DNA from: Ilex aquifolium
Taxonomy: Eukaryota; Streptophyta; Magnoliopsida; Aquifoliales; Aquifoliaceae
Assembly (NCBI GenBank): GCA_951799425.1
Contig: OX637391.1
Coordinates: 8,690,551 to 8,754,550 of the forward strand
DNA length: 64,000 nucleotides
Reading direction: 5' to 3'
Positions within the stretch are counted from its first letter, which is position 1. Each line of letters starts with the position of its first letter. The position numbers and the translations under genes were made by a program. This document shows positions 1 to 11,692 of the stretch, in pieces. The notes beneath the pieces were generated by a model. That model searched no databases and was not told the origin of the DNA. It worked only from the letters and a program-made list of their open reading frames with translations.

Positions 1-466
1 GCTCCCACTTCCACTCGGCTACCTCCAAAGGTTGGAGCAACCATGCTGGTCTCTGGTGCTCAGCCTTGATCTACTGACACGTGAGACATCGACTAATGAA
101 ATCTCCAACATGCCTCTTCATCTCACTCAAGTAGTACTGGCGACGAAGATCATGGTACATATTCGTGCCACCGGGATGTATAGTAAAACGGGAGCAATGG
201 AACTCCCTAAAGATCTCCTCTCTCAGATCCGCAGAACGGGAAACCACAACCCTTCCCCTAAACTGAAGACTACCATCCGCATGAATGACCTATCCCTCGT
301 CACTTGTACCTGCTTGTACCCGGTCCTTGATGGACAACATCTTCGTGTCTTGCCCCTAGGACTCGATTACTCTGCTCAGTAGGGAAGGTACAGTCACCAA
401 ATTCCCCAAAGTACCCTGAGCCTGACCCCTGTAGTGCAACCCGAACTGTCCCACAGTCTCGAGCAT

Positions 467-706
467 CTACCACTCTCGGGAAGCCATACTAGCCAAGACT
501 CCCCGTGACTTTCGGCTGAGTGCATCAGCCACCACGTTTGCCTTACCGGGGTGATAATGCAAAGTGAAGTCGTAGTCCTCCAAATACTTTATCCACATGC
601 GTTGCCTCATATTGAGGTCCTGCTGTGTAAAGATGTACTTCAGACTCTTGTGGTCCGAAAACACATCAAACTGCTTACCATACAAATAGTGGCGCCAAGC
701 CTTCAA
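467..706 (-). pseudogene. gypsy RNase H part
   Basis: Part of the gypsy fossil. The residues [16 protein letters not shown] and the following [14 protein letters not shown] are the standard RNase H and linker signature of plant Ty3/gypsy polyproteins; the DALSRK motif follows. Confidence 0.85.
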
Positions 707-965
707 GGCAAAGACAAATGGCCGCCAACTTCATGTCGTGCGTAGGGTAGTCCTACTAGTAGTTTTTTAACTACCAAGAACCATAAGCTACTACTCTCCC
801 GGACTGCATCAAAACACACTCGAGTCCGTCCTTGGAGGCATCACAATATACTGTGTACCTCTGTCCCCTTTTCGGAACTATCAAAATAGGAGCTGAAGTA
901 AGCCTCCCCTTCAACTCTTGGAATTTCCTCTCACACGAGTCATCCCACTGGAACTTGACCTCTTT

Positions 966-1535
966 CTAGGTCAATCTCATCAGAGGTGCAGCTAGTCGGG
1001 AGAAGTCTTCAATGAACCTTCTGTAATACCCCGCCAATCCTAAGAAACTGTGTATCTCAAAGACTGACTTCGGCATTTCCCAACTCATAACCGCCTCAAC
1101 CTTCTTCGGGTCAACTGACACACCCGTAGTCGACACCACGTGTCCCAAAAATTTCACCTCCATATGCCAAAATTCACACTTGCTGAACATGGCGTACAAC
1201 TGATGGTCCCTCAAGGTCTGGAAAACAACTCTCAAATGACCCTCATGCTCCTCCTCAGACTTGGAATAGATCAAAATGTCGTCAACAAAGACCACGACAA
1301 ACTGATCTAGGTAGGGTTGGAACACCTTATGCATGAGATCCATGAATGTCGCCGGGGCATTCGTCAATCCAAAAGGCATAACCGTGAACTCGAAATACCC
1401 ATACCGCGTCCTAAACGCCGTCTTAGGGATATCTACCTCCCTAATCATCAACTGATGGTACCCCGTGCGTAGATCTATCTTGGAGTAGACCCGCACCCCT
1501 CTCAGTTGATCAAACAAGTCATCAATTCTCGACAA
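966..1535 (-). pseudogene. gypsy reverse transcriptase part
   Basis: Reverse transcriptase palm of the same fossil. Motifs in order: [34 protein letters not shown], the catalytic FVDD box, [16 protein letters not shown], and [16 protein letters not shown]. The order and spacing match Ty3/gypsy RT. The piece lies downstream, in element sense, of the protease part. Confidence 0.92.
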
Positions 1536-2038
1536 AAAAAATATCTATTCTTGATAGTAATCCGATTCAACTGCCGATAGTCTATACATAGCCGAAGGAT
1601 CTTGTCCTTCTTCTTGGCAAACAACACCGAAGCCCCCTAAGGTGAGGTATTCGCTCTAATGAAGCCCTTATCAATCAATTCTTGCAATTGAATCTTGAGT
1701 TCTTACAACTCTACAGGTGTCATTTTATGTGAAGTCATAGAAATAGGTGATGTATCAGGGTGCAACTCAATGGTGAAGTCTACATTCCTATGTGGAGGTA
1801 ATCCCGGTAGTTCGTCCGAAAAAACGTCCTCATATTCATAAACCACCCAAGGTAGACCCAACTCCTGTTTGACATCGTCCTCCAGGGTAAAGCTCGCAAG
1901 CCAACCCATCAATTGCCCGTGTCAACGGGAATCATACACCACTTGGGGTAAAACGTCATGTTTCTCCCCCTGAAATTTAAACAAAACACCCTCTGGTGTG
2001 TAGGTAGTAACCCTCTTCCGATTACAATCGATGACAAC

Positions 2039-2242
2039 TCAGTGTGCTGTCAACCAGCCCATCCCAAGGATGACATCAAACTCCGACATGTCCATGACCT
2101 TAAGGTCCACGGTGAGTAGAATCCCCGAGATCTCTAACTCACAACCCCGACATATCTGATCAATACTCATCCTAGCTCCTAGGGGAGAAGTCACATGCAA
2201 TGACTCTTCCAAGGTCTCAACCTCTAAGCTCAAATCCCTCAC
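2039..2242 (-). pseudogene. gypsy aspartic protease part
   Basis: Retropepsin-like region. The end of the fragment carries the DVILGMGWLTAH motif typical of the C-terminal half of plant gypsy proteases, preceded by an SEFDVI strand. It sits between gag and RT as expected. Confidence 0.75.
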
Positions 2243-2626
2243 ACATGATGCAGAAATAAATGAATACGATGCATCAGAGTCAAATAATACCCTTGCCCAT
2301 AAGCGAGAGAGTAGAAATGTACCCTAAATAATCGACTGATCCACCGGCTCAGTTTGAGGTGTGATGGCGTAGACACGCCTCTAGGTCCCCGAAGTCCCGG
2401 CCTGTGAGCCTTGTCCTCGGCCTCGACCCATGCCCTGGCCCATCTGATCTGATTGTGGAGTCCTCGCTCTAGAAGTAGTAGGGGCCTGTGTAGCACCCTG
2501 AAACTGATACTGGCTTCCTTGGCCCATGGTAGGGTAGGGAGGAATGAAGTAAGTCTGTGCATGCCCCACCGATGACTCCAACTGAGATGCCCTATAGCTC
2601 TGGGATTCCTGCTTCTGAGGATAATC

Positions 2627-3530
2627 CTACTTCATGTGACCTGGTTGGTGGCAAATGAAACATGTCATTTGGCCTGCCTGGTAGGAAGGCCTCTGATTTC
2701 TCCTGCCTTGGGAGGATTGACCTTGGCCTTGATAGTCGCGACCTTGTTCTTGATACCCTTGTGGGGCAGAAGTCCTTTGCTTCTTCCCCGAACTAGAAAG
2801 AAGAGGATTGACCCTACTTCTTCTTGTCCTTAGCACCCGCCTCCCGGATGCTCCTTGCGTCATATACCTCCCTCTCAATGGTCATAGCCGTCTCGACCAT
2901 CGAGTCTAAATCTTATAAGCGATGACCCACAATCTTCCCCCGGATTGACAACTTCAGCCCATCCTCAAACCTCCTCACTTTGGCCATGTATGTGGCCACA
3001 TAATCATCGGCGAAACAGACTAATTCAGTGAACTTAGCCACGTATTCCATCACCATCATAGTCCCTTGCTTCAAATCCAAGAATTCCCGGGCTTTCAGAT
3101 GTCAAACAATCGATGGGAAGTACTTGCCCATGAAGAGCTCCCAGAACTCTCCCCATGTCATTGCCTCTAGGTTCTTCGAGGCCTTTGCCCAATCCCATCA
3201 CAGATGGGCCTCTCCTTCTAGCTGGAATGCAACTAGCCTTATCTTAGTGGCATTGGAGGTGATCTCCATAGCCTCTAGGATCTTCTCAACTTGCTGGAAC
3301 CAATGATCGGCCACCATCGGATCTGCCCCTCCCATAAAAGTCGGAGACTTGTGTGACTTGAACTTTTGGAGGTTAATTGAGCCTCCTTGGCCCACATTGG
3401 CGCTAGCCTGTGCAAAGGTAGCCACCATCGTGCCAATAGCCTCCATAAAGGCTTATTGGTCAAAGGACGGTGATGGTTGGTTGTTGTTCCACCCATCCCC
3501 TCGGCTGCGTCCTCTTCCTCTATTTGCCAT
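2627..3530 (-). pseudogene. gypsy gag part with CCHC zinc knuckle
   Basis: Gag of the same element. The N-terminal side (about 3198-3530) contains an SPTFMGGADPMVADHWF retrotransposon-gag motif and the C-terminal side a CFICHQPGHMK knuckle (CX2CX4H start). The upstream end starts near 3530 with an Arg/Gly-rich stretch that is common in Tekay-type gags. Confidence 0.8.
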
Positions 3531-4137
3531 TTACACACAAGTCAAATAGCAATAGAGCACTAACATAGTATCCCAAGATAGGGATCAAATTCAAAATTTG
3601 AGATTTCTCTCCTTGTCTCACTAGTAGAGCATGTGCCACCCACTAGTAGACATTCACACCCCTGAACCATCCTGCTCATTCTTTTTTCGACCCCAAGGTT
3701 ATGTTTTCTAATTCTAGTGTTTCTTTTTCATATACATTTAATCATGCATATTGTTCACATAACATATAACACATAACATGTAGCATTTAAAACACATAAC
3801 ATGAAATACACAATGGATGCAATGGTCTAAACCCATGCCCCACAAGCCTTAGGTAAATCGTAAATCTAAGCTTTGATACCAAGCTGTGACGCCCCTAAAA
3901 TCGGGGGTCCTTTATTAACCGTTGATCACACATCAACCCGCAGAAGAACTCGTGATTGTCGCACAACCCGACCTCACGTCAATAGCATCCACTTAACCGG
4001 GATCATAACTCACACGTGTAACCTTAATACACTTTCTAAATTACTAATATGTGGTCCTTTATACATCAATTTAGACTAGAGAAAACAATGCCCAAGAGCT
4101 TAGTAAAATATTTCAAAAATTTGAAGTTTTAGGAAAA

Positions 4138-4392
4138 CCTACCAGTAGAAGTTATCCAAGTCCTATCGGTAGAAGTTGTGCTCTGGACCTCTGTTTTTAG
4201 AAAATCTGAGAAAAACCTATCGGTAGAAGAAGTTTCTGTTCTATCGATAGAAAGAGCTTACTGGAATTCTTCTACCGGTAGGAACAATGACGTTCTACCG
4301 GTAGGAGAACTCTACTGGAAAAGTTCTACCCGTGAAACATGACGTTCTACCGGTAGATAATGCCTACTGGACCACATCTACCGGTAGGTGTG
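4138..4392. repeat. Array of palindromic CTACCGGTAG-type decamers in the LTR
   Basis: About nine full or degenerate copies of CTACCGGTAG (for example ctatcggtag, ctaccggtag, ctaccagtag) within 250 bp. The equivalent place in the solo LTR (12415-12510) has CGTACCGGTACG copies: the same TACCGGTA core with a different outer base pair. Confidence 0.75.
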
Positions 4393-6586
4393 CACAGTTT
4401 TGCCCATTTCATCCGTTTTCGATTTTCAATCTATTCCAAACATGTACAACTCCATTCCAGACTCAGATAACATGACATTTTAAACAAAATACAGTTTATA
4501 CGAGTTTGATATAATCCTTTACATTATTACATGTCCAAAACTCAATAACATAAAAATTTCACAAAATATGGTTTAAAAGTCACAAGTCGGCTTTTCTTCA
4601 TCAATGAGGGCCCAGGTGAGAGCCATCCACCGGTGCATATCCCGCACCTGAAATGTTGTCCCCATAAAAAGTGAATCACGCTCAATAGGATATCACTTAA
4701 AGAGGCTACTCACCAACCTAGATGCATATGAAATGTTCACATGCAAATTCAACAAGCAACAATCATCCATTCCAGAATATGCAATTTAATGATGGATCCT
4801 TTATGCCATGCCATGTTATGAGATGAGACTCACACATGCAACTCAACCCGAGTTTTACCGGCTCCGATCACCCATGCAATGACATGAGTATAAAACTGGG
4901 TGTTCCAAGCCCTTGCCATTGACGTTGCACATCCAACGACCTTTTTAAATTAAAAATAAATCACGTGTCTTTGTTGGGTAGCGGGATTTTATTGCTGGTT
5001 CCGCACACCGACACACTTTATTGGACTTTCACCGTCGAAAGTATATAAACCAGTAACTGGGTCTTGCACCCGATGGAGTATCTAGCCCTTCTTGCTATAC
5101 CCGACACAAGTTTTTCGTGCACCATGTAACTCTGTCGAACCTTGGTCTGCCTGTACAAAGCCCACTTATCAACCACCAAGAATGGTGTTTGGTCTAACAA
5201 CATGCACACACCCACACTCATGTTAATGCCAACGAATGCGATGTTTCTCATGCATATGCAAATGTATATGTACAATTACAATTCTCAACATGTTCAATAA
5301 GTCATAATGACAATATGAACAATTTAAATCTCCAATCAATATACTACATGGTCTATTACATCAATAACATATAACCACCATCAATGGCTTCAATGTCAAT
5401 ATATCACATGCATATACCAACATTTTTCAACATAAATTTTCAAGCATGTTACAACATAGTCAATGTAATTAACACACTTAATCCACATAGGCATTTAATA
5501 AAACACCTTCAAGGCACCAAATTCATGTAATCACATAATATGCCCAAATAATCACATTTCTAAAAAAATCACAAACAAGTAATTTCTACATACCCAATTC
5601 ATGCTAGAATTGACTTTTATCCATTCTTAATACCCATTTTTCACATTTCAAATACCATAGGTAAGTGCTATATATGAGACCACATCTCTAACACCCTACC
5701 CATTCCATATAACAACCCTAGGTTGAAAATAAACCTAATTAAGAAAAGAACTCTACCTCTTCAAGCGTAAAACAAAGGTAGAAAGCCTTCAAGAACACCA
5801 ATGAAGCCTTAGCCTTTAATTTCTCCAAAATCCCATTTTTAAATCTTCGGTAAAATCCATCCTTTTTAGTATGGTTTTGTAGCCTTCGACAAGTAGAACA
5901 ACTTTCGTTCTTGGCTTGAGTCGATTCGAGCAACGTAGCGGCGTAGATCGTAGAGAGAAGGTAGAGTTTCCCTATCTTCTTTCTATTTTTCGGATAATCT
6001 GATGGGTATGGGGAGAATTTTGATTTTTCTCCCTTATTTATATCCTTTAAATGCTTGATCCTCATTCCGCCACACGTTCTCCTTTTCTGGGTCCGATTTT
6101 GATCCAAAACGATTAAATTTCGTCCCGATTCAAGTTCAAAATATTTTTATATGAACTTCTTTTAAATTATTGGGCTAATCACAGTTTTCACCTTGAAAGA
6201 TTCTTAAATTTTCAATTTACACCCTGAAAGATAAGATTTTTCAATTTGCACCCTGAATGTCACAAAAACGATGCAATGTGCACCAGTCCTAAACGTCCGT
6301 TCGATTTACCGTCTGAAAATCCAGCACATGTCTTGCACGTGATTCTTGCAGGGATTGAATTGTAAAAACACATTCCTTGATCTCATATGAGTAGCATATG
6401 ATATCGGTTTATCTGAAAACCCCTTTTCTCAGTCTCGGAGAGAAACGAAGGTTCATCTCCTTTACCCCCTTTCTCAGTCTCAAAAAAGGAGAGAAACGAA
6501 GGTGCTTGTGTTGGGTGGAACACAATTGAGCTGCTAACCTTGTCTGTGGAACACAATCGAAGCTGTTGACCTTGGAGATCGATTAA

Positions 6587-7592
6587 ATGTCTTGGGTTGT
6601 AAGGGAGTATAACTGTGATATACCACTTGGACCGGAGTCGTCAATTTATGGTGAGAATTTGTTTGTTTCCATCTGGAATGGTTCCAGTTTTAATGGTGTG
6701 CTTCTCTTTTTTCTTTTTTTATGTGATTGTTTTCAAAGTCATAATATATTATATGTTTGTGTGGGCCTGAGTTATTTGGTTTTATGTGATTTATTTTGTC
6801 TGCAAGAAGCTATGTGATTTGTGTGGGTGTGGGTGTGGGCCTGAGTTATTTGGTTTTATGTGATTTGTGTGGGTTGATTTTTATATTCAAGTGTTGAATA
6901 TTAAAATATTTTTTTGTATAAGTTAATATTTGTTTATGCAGAAGCTGGCATAGATTATTTTACAATAAAAATGCATCATAGTGGTAAATTTGAGGGTTAT
7001 GGTGACAAAGTGTACACATGTTGGAGATGGAACCATTTTGATATGTGTCATGCTAACCAAATATCTTTGATAGAGTTGAACAACATGTTGAAATATGTTG
7101 GAGTAGGTTATTCTGAGATTACAAATTACTATCATAGACTATGTGGCTGAATGATGCAAAGTGGAAGCCTTTATGAATTGTTGTAGCCACCTGTTGAGTC
7201 CTATTAATGGAAGGGACATGTGGCCTAAGACAAGTTAATCACCTTTAATCCCTCATGCTGTGAGCAGGATGCCTGGAAGGCCTAAGAAGGCTAGGAGAAG
7301 AGAAAGAGATGAACCATCCAATGGTAACAAATTAAAGAGAAAATATAAGCAGACTGAGTGTTCAAGTTGTGGTCAAATTGGCCATAACAAGAGGAAGTGC
7401 AAGAAGGTAGTAGCTACATCACCACTACTTGAAACAACACCATTTGCAACACCATCAACAGCATCATCTACAACACCGCCATCTGCAGCACCAACTGCAA
7501 CACCATTTGCAGTAGCATCACCTGCAGCAACACCACCTGCAACACCATTTGCAACACCAAGAGTGAAGTTACCTGTGTGTAATTTTGTTTGA
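6587..7592 (+). pseudogene. mudrA-like transposase remnant lacking the catalytic core
   Basis: Three pieces look like the outer parts of a plant MULE transposase. A start at 6587 (MSWVVREYN) is followed by a segment at about 6950-7146 with AGIDYFTIKMHHSGKF and a LIELNNMLKYVGVGY stretch, which resembles the PB1-like N-terminal domain of plant mudrA proteins. The segment at 7260-7592 has a basic GRPKKARRRER stretch, then CSSCGQIGHNKRKC, the CCHC knuckle normally found at the C terminus, then a Thr/Pro/Ala-rich tail. The DDE and SWIM regions that should lie between are absent, consistent with internal deletion. Splice junctions between the pieces are plausible but not proven. Confidence 0.72.
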
Positions 7593-8336
7593 AATTGATT
7601 TTATTTTTATGTTTGGTGCCAATACACTATTGCATTCCATACTTACACTTATGCATTCCATCAGGTTAGGAGGAAAAAGATACATCCCCATTTGCTACAC
7701 AGTCAACACCAAGTGTACCACTTAGGCTAGAAACATTATCTTCAACTACACCAGTTGGACCAACTAGACCACGCACAATGTGGAGACTAATTGCACCAGC
7801 TGGACCACACACAATGTGGAGGCCATCATCTTCAACTACAGCAGCTAGACCACGCACAATGTGGATACCACTAACAAGGTGGAGGCCACAAAAAACATCA
7901 TCATCAGCTGAATCATCAATACGTTAGAAGCCATCTGTGGAATGTTGACTTTTTTTGTGGATGACACATTTTTTGTTGAGATTAGTTGTACTCTTTTTTG
8001 GCTGATCTCATTTTCGGAAGCACGTGTCACCATTTTTTGCAAGCTCCATTTCTGGATTAATGATGATGTGAAACTTGTTTTTAGTATTGAATGGAATTAT
8101 TGGGCATTTTTTGTTATTGATGTTTATTTCCATTTCATATCCAATTGGACTTTTGAATTCAAACAAAAGAGATTCAGTCATAATCCATTACAATCCATCT
8201 TCATTACAACATAATATCATTGCAATACTTAAACAATACAGAACTATGTCATAAAGTTTCATTACATCCATCTACTTAGACAACCATTAAATCCATCTTC
8301 ATCAGCTTCACTACTCAGTGACCAGTTGGAAGCTCT

Positions 8337-8585
8337 CCATCAATACCATCTTCAGAGGGGTTACTCTTATAGCAACAAATTAGGATCATAGCAGCCAAGA
8401 AACAACCAAACAGACCCACAACATTCTTGCCCTTCCTCTGTGTCTCTCCACCTGTGTCTCCAAGTTTGTTACACGATGTAATAAGCCGGGTATTATCTGT
8501 CGTGCTCATATACACATAGGTGGATCAACCCAAGCAAAATAACCACATGAACCACCTTCCTACAAGTGCAAAATACAAATATTTC
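8337..8585 (-). pseudogene. GRF-type zinc-finger protein remnant
   Basis: In one minus-strand frame the translation reads GGSCGYFAWVDPPMCI, then an in-frame stop, then ARQIIPGLLHRV and a coiled stretch followed by a hydrophobic end. This matches the second half of plant GRF-type zinc-finger proteins (usual pattern CG.F.WVDPPMC.RAR.IIPGLLRR...). The N-terminal half with the first zinc ligands was not found; a possible upstream exon in 8590-9000 could not be confirmed. The stop and the missing exon make it a pseudogene carried inside the MULE. Confidence 0.55.
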
Positions 8586-9329
8586 TTTACTCTGCGCAAA
8601 AAAAATTACATAAAAGACTTTTTTCAAATAAAAAAAATCAGATGAAATAGAACAAATATAATCCATAATGTGTGAAAAATCGGTGAGAAAAAATGGTCTG
8701 AATGCACATATTAGTTCATCAATTGCAAGAATATTGCTAAATTTCTAATGGGATGTGAAGTTATACAGTATAATTATCGCAACCCCTAAACCTCCTCTCA
8801 GGGTTTAGGTATGTCCATGAGGTCTTCATTGCTGTCCTTCGACCACAGTAGCAGATCCCTTCCATTTTCTGCTCTGTTTGTTATCTTTTTCTTCCTCGTT
8901 TTTCTTCCAGCTTTTCCTTCCTTTTCTTCCCTTGCACAACTGACTTTCTCTGACCAGTCTTATACGAAGACGAAGACGAAGGTAAGTCAACTTTGATTTG
9001 GCGCCAAAGGAATGTTTTAAGAATCTTTCAGGGTGCAAACTACGATTAGCCCTAAATTATTTTTTAACTTTCAAAATTTTATTCCATACCTCGTTTTTAG
9101 GTCATGCAACACTCGATCGCCTCGTAAAACGTGAAAAATCCGAATGTCTCAAAATTTAACGAAAATTGACTCAGTAACTAGATTTCACGAGACGAATCCA
9201 ACAGTGAGGTCCTTTCGTCATCTGAGCTCTAGAAAAATTTGGATTTTTAACCCGTGCCGAGGTGACATTACTGTTTTGCCTTTTTTCACAAAAATTCAAA
9301 TTTACCTGGGTTTTACACCATCAGTCTGC

Positions 9330-11130
9330 TAAGGGTCATTTGCAACTTTAAATCCACACAAGAAAGATTCAATGTCATGCTGGATTTTCAAGGGCTCAAC
9401 TGGCTTGTTTTGGAAATGAACTTGGTTTCTCCACTACCATAATTTAAAAACAGTGATTGCTGCAAAGAGAATTAGATGAGAGAAATATGGTGATTAGGGG
9501 ACAAAAAGTGATGTGGGATGAAGGAGATGATGAATCCAGTCGTTGGAAGCTCAAGTCTAGGAAGTGATCAGTGTCTCGTTCCCACTTACTAAACTAAATG
9601 CCCCGAGCAATAGGACATAAGAAGAATAGATGTAACTCTATTTTTGTATGTTGGTGACATAAGGGGCATTGAGTGTTTTCGATTGGGAATTTTGCAGCCA
9701 GTGAGCTCTTTGTTGGAAGCCCCTCAGCTATAGCTCTCCAGAGGTTTATCTTGTATCTCTCTTGGATCTTTGTCTTCCAAAATTTTTTCTAATCAGTTTG
9801 ATCAAGATAATGGCTTTCATGATCTTGTGGTCCTCAGAGCGTTTGATAGGCAGATCAAGAAGTGAAGCATCTATTACTTGAGGGGATCCATGTCATCTGA
9901 TCTTGTCTTAAGTACTATGGCAACTGGATTTGTTTTATAGCTTGTATGGTTTGGTCATTGAAGAGGGTGGAGAGGATATCAAGATTCCATTCTTTGTTAC
10001 CTTGCTTGAGAAGTTCTAACACTTTGGTTGGTGGATTTTCGTATTCTTGACTTAACTGGACTCTAAAGCCAGGAAGATTGGGTACCCACGGTTCTATCCA
10101 GATATTGATGGACTCCCTATTCCTAACCAAAAAGCATGCACCTTCTTCAATTATTGGCCTGCAGTCAAGTATTTGCTAATGGGAGAATCTTGGGGTTGCT
10201 TTTGGGGATAAAAAAATGAATTCTTACTGCAATATTTCCTTTGGAATTGTGATGTCCAAGGCTTGTGGTAGTCAGATAACATTTTTCATCCCAACTTGGC
10301 CATTAGGGATTGGTTTATGTCATGTACTTTCCTGAAGCCTAGGCCTCTTACAGATTTTGGCCTACAGATTGAGTCCCAGGATTTTGTAGCCATTGTACGA
10401 TGAGGATCATCGTGTCCCCACCAAAATCCTCTAATCTTCCTATCAATTTTGGAGCATACTGTTCTTGGTAGCATGAAAGATTGCATTGCATATGTGGGCA
10501 TTGTAAGTGTTCTGGACTTTACATGGATGGCTCTCCCAGCATATGACAAACATCTTTGCTTTCCACCCTTGAAGCTTCCTTTCAAGTTTATCCAGCATAG
10601 GCTAGAATGCTTATGTTCTGTGTCTTCCAATCCATAGTGGCGAACCCAGATAGGTAGCATCTTTTGATCCTTTCTTGAGCCCTAGCGTGAAGCCACCCAA
10701 CATATGACAACATCTTTGCTTTCCACCCTTGAAGCTTCCTTTCAAGTTTATCCATAATAGGTTGGAATGATTTTGTTCTGTGTCTTCCAATCCATAATGG
10801 CAAACCCATATAGGTAGCATCTCTTGATCCCTTCTTGAGCCCCGACGTGTGCTTGACTGCTATAATAACTGTTCTGAGTGTATTTGGGCTATAAAATATC
10901 TTGGAATTTTCCTTGTTAATTGTTTGACCACACCATTCCTCAAAGGTATTGATGCACCCCGAGATTACTTCTGCCTTCTGTCTACTTACTTTGCCAAGAA
11001 TTAACATGTTATCTGCAAAGAGAAGATGATTGATTGCACTGTAGTTTCTAGCAATTTTGATTCCTTTAAGCTTTCCAGAATTTTTGGATTCCGTCAATAA
11101 CTCCCATGATCTCTCTGTTCGACCCATCTC
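9330..11130 (-). mobile_element. LINE (non-LTR retrotransposon) fragment, 3' half, copy 1
   Basis: Minus-strand LINE pieces. 10588-11127 contains a HLLFADNMLILGK palm motif: the usual FADD has become FADN, so a catalytic Asp is lost. A GLPLWIGRHRTKSF and KLQGWKAKMLSYVG thumb region follows. 10286-10660 has RAIHVKSRTLTMPTYAMQSF and RKIRGFWWGH, the standard RT-to-zf-RVT linker. 9915-10130 begins VRNRESINIWIEPWVPN. About 9540-9790 gives a zf-RVT domain (ENTQCPLCHQHTKIELHLFF). Frames are broken in several places. Endonuclease, ORF1 and poly(A) tail are not visible: it ends on the gypsy LTR side at 9317 and on the CT-rich block at about 11130. Confidence 0.85.
10541..10850. repeat. 162-bp internal tandem duplication in the LINE
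   Basis: The stretch starting atatgacaaacatctttgct at 10541 restarts at 10703 (atatgacaacatctttgct). Both units encode the KLQGWKAKM and LPIWVCHYGLEDTE region, so the LINE protein contains this block twice. The same duplication is present in LINE copy 2 (32959-33130 and 38938-39085), so it is older than the separation of the two copies. Confidence 0.85.
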
Positions 11131-11578
11131 TTGCCCTAACTCTCCCCCCTAATTTTGCTGCCCCTCTCTCTGTTTCTGTCTAGCTCTCTTTCTCCTTCTT
11201 TCTTTCTCTCGGATGCCAAACCAACGACGACAGCCACTGCCACCCTCCCTCGAGCGACTGTGAACAACGACTTCAGCAGGTAACTCCTTCTCCCTATTTT
11301 TCCCTTTCCCCGTCTCTCTTCTCCATCTCCTCTCCTATCTCTTCCTTTTTCTTTTCCTTCCCTTTCCCCCTCTTTCTTTAGCGCACACCACCCAACGACA
11401 CAGGCGCAGCAACACCAACGGTAGCAACAACACCATCACCGCTGATATCCCTTTTCTCTCTAGGTATCTGTCTCTCCCCCTCTCTCGACTGTCTCCCTCT
11501 TTCCCTCTATTGTATCTCTCTCTCTCTGTTGTGCACACACATAGCTCACTCCCCTCCCCAGTCTACCATCATTGAACG
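11131..11578 (+). other. CT-rich leader-like block, copy 1
   Basis: Pyrimidine-rich DNA with tctctctc runs, a short exon-like patch (ggatgccaaaccaacgacga) and possible splice donors (cagcag/gtaact near 11280; ctctag/gtatct near 11463). This resembles a plant promoter or 5' UTR but no coding exon follows. It is repeated at 39341-39831 at roughly 93 % identity by eye, and the similarity stops abruptly at 11578 where the MULE begins. Confidence 0.5.
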
Positions 11579-11692
11579 TATTTCCCAAACCCAAGCAATT
11601 TTAAAAACTTCAGTTGAACAGACATTTTTAGGCCAAAAGACGTCAGTTAGACTAACGTTTTTAGCTTAAAAACGTCAGACCAACTGGCATTT
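11579..11692 (+). repeat. MULE left terminal inverted repeat, outer part
   Basis: Inverted match to 32650-32788: tatttcccaaaccc, then alternating acgtcag and ctgacg words. The repeat continues on the far side of the inserted LTR element at 20738-20850. Confidence 0.72.

Larger units (their letters stand above)
6172..9052 (+). mobile_element. Deletion-derivative Mutator-like element (MULE) inside the gypsy LTR
   Basis: Terminal inverted repeats of 34 bp: 6172-6205 begins gggctaatcacagttttcac and 9019-9052 ends with the inverted partner (gggctaatcgtagtttgcac when reversed). It is flanked by a perfect 9-bp target duplication, taattatt-like word taaattatt (6163-6171 and 9053-9061), the size expected for MULEs. 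Sub-terminal copies of a caccctgaaag word follow the left TIR. The interior keeps the N- and C-terminal ends of a mudrA-like protein but no catalytic core, and a minus-strand GRF-type zinc-finger remnant. It is therefore non-autonomous and younger than the LTR it sits in. Confidence 0.92.
1..9317 (-). mobile_element. Ty3/gypsy LTR retrotransposon, Tekay/Del-like, truncated by window edge
   Basis: A minus-strand gypsy element whose 3' part lies off the left edge. Reading leftwards from its 5' LTR it shows a primer-binding site (3869-3881, TGGTATCAAAGCT, matching the initiator tRNA-Met 3' end), gag with a CCHC knuckle, protease, reverse transcriptase and RNase H. The RT residues fit chromovirus RTs of the Tekay/Del type: [10 protein letters not shown], then a [11 protein letters not shown] motif. 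The very long LTR (about 2.5 kb without its insertion) and the TGTGACGCCC boundary also fit that group. The element is broken, with at least five breaks in the visible coding part, so it is a fossil. The 3' LTR and target duplication are outside the window; ccatc is expected at the far end if the duplication is intact. Clade is inferred from motifs. Confidence 0.9.
3885..9317 (-). repeat. 5' LTR of the gypsy element (split by a MULE)
   Basis: On the plus strand the LTR runs from tgtgacgccc at 3885 to gggttttaca ending at 9317, so on the element strand it is TG...CA. It aligns along its length with the solo LTR at 12130-14530: same ends, the same taccggta-rich block, and the same 'cctctt.aagcgtaa' region near 5755. 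Removing the MULE and its target duplication (6163-9052) leaves about 2.5 kb, close to the 2401 bp of the solo LTR. It would hold the element promoter and the transcript ends. Confidence 0.88.

Noticed and set aside
3866-3885. tRNA gene at the gypsy primer site
   Set aside because: Only the 3'-end complement of initiator tRNA-Met is present, as expected for a primer-binding site.
5018-6107. Minus-strand frames of 85 and 122 residues
   Set aside because: They lie within the gypsy LTR, and the aligned solo LTR does not keep either frame.
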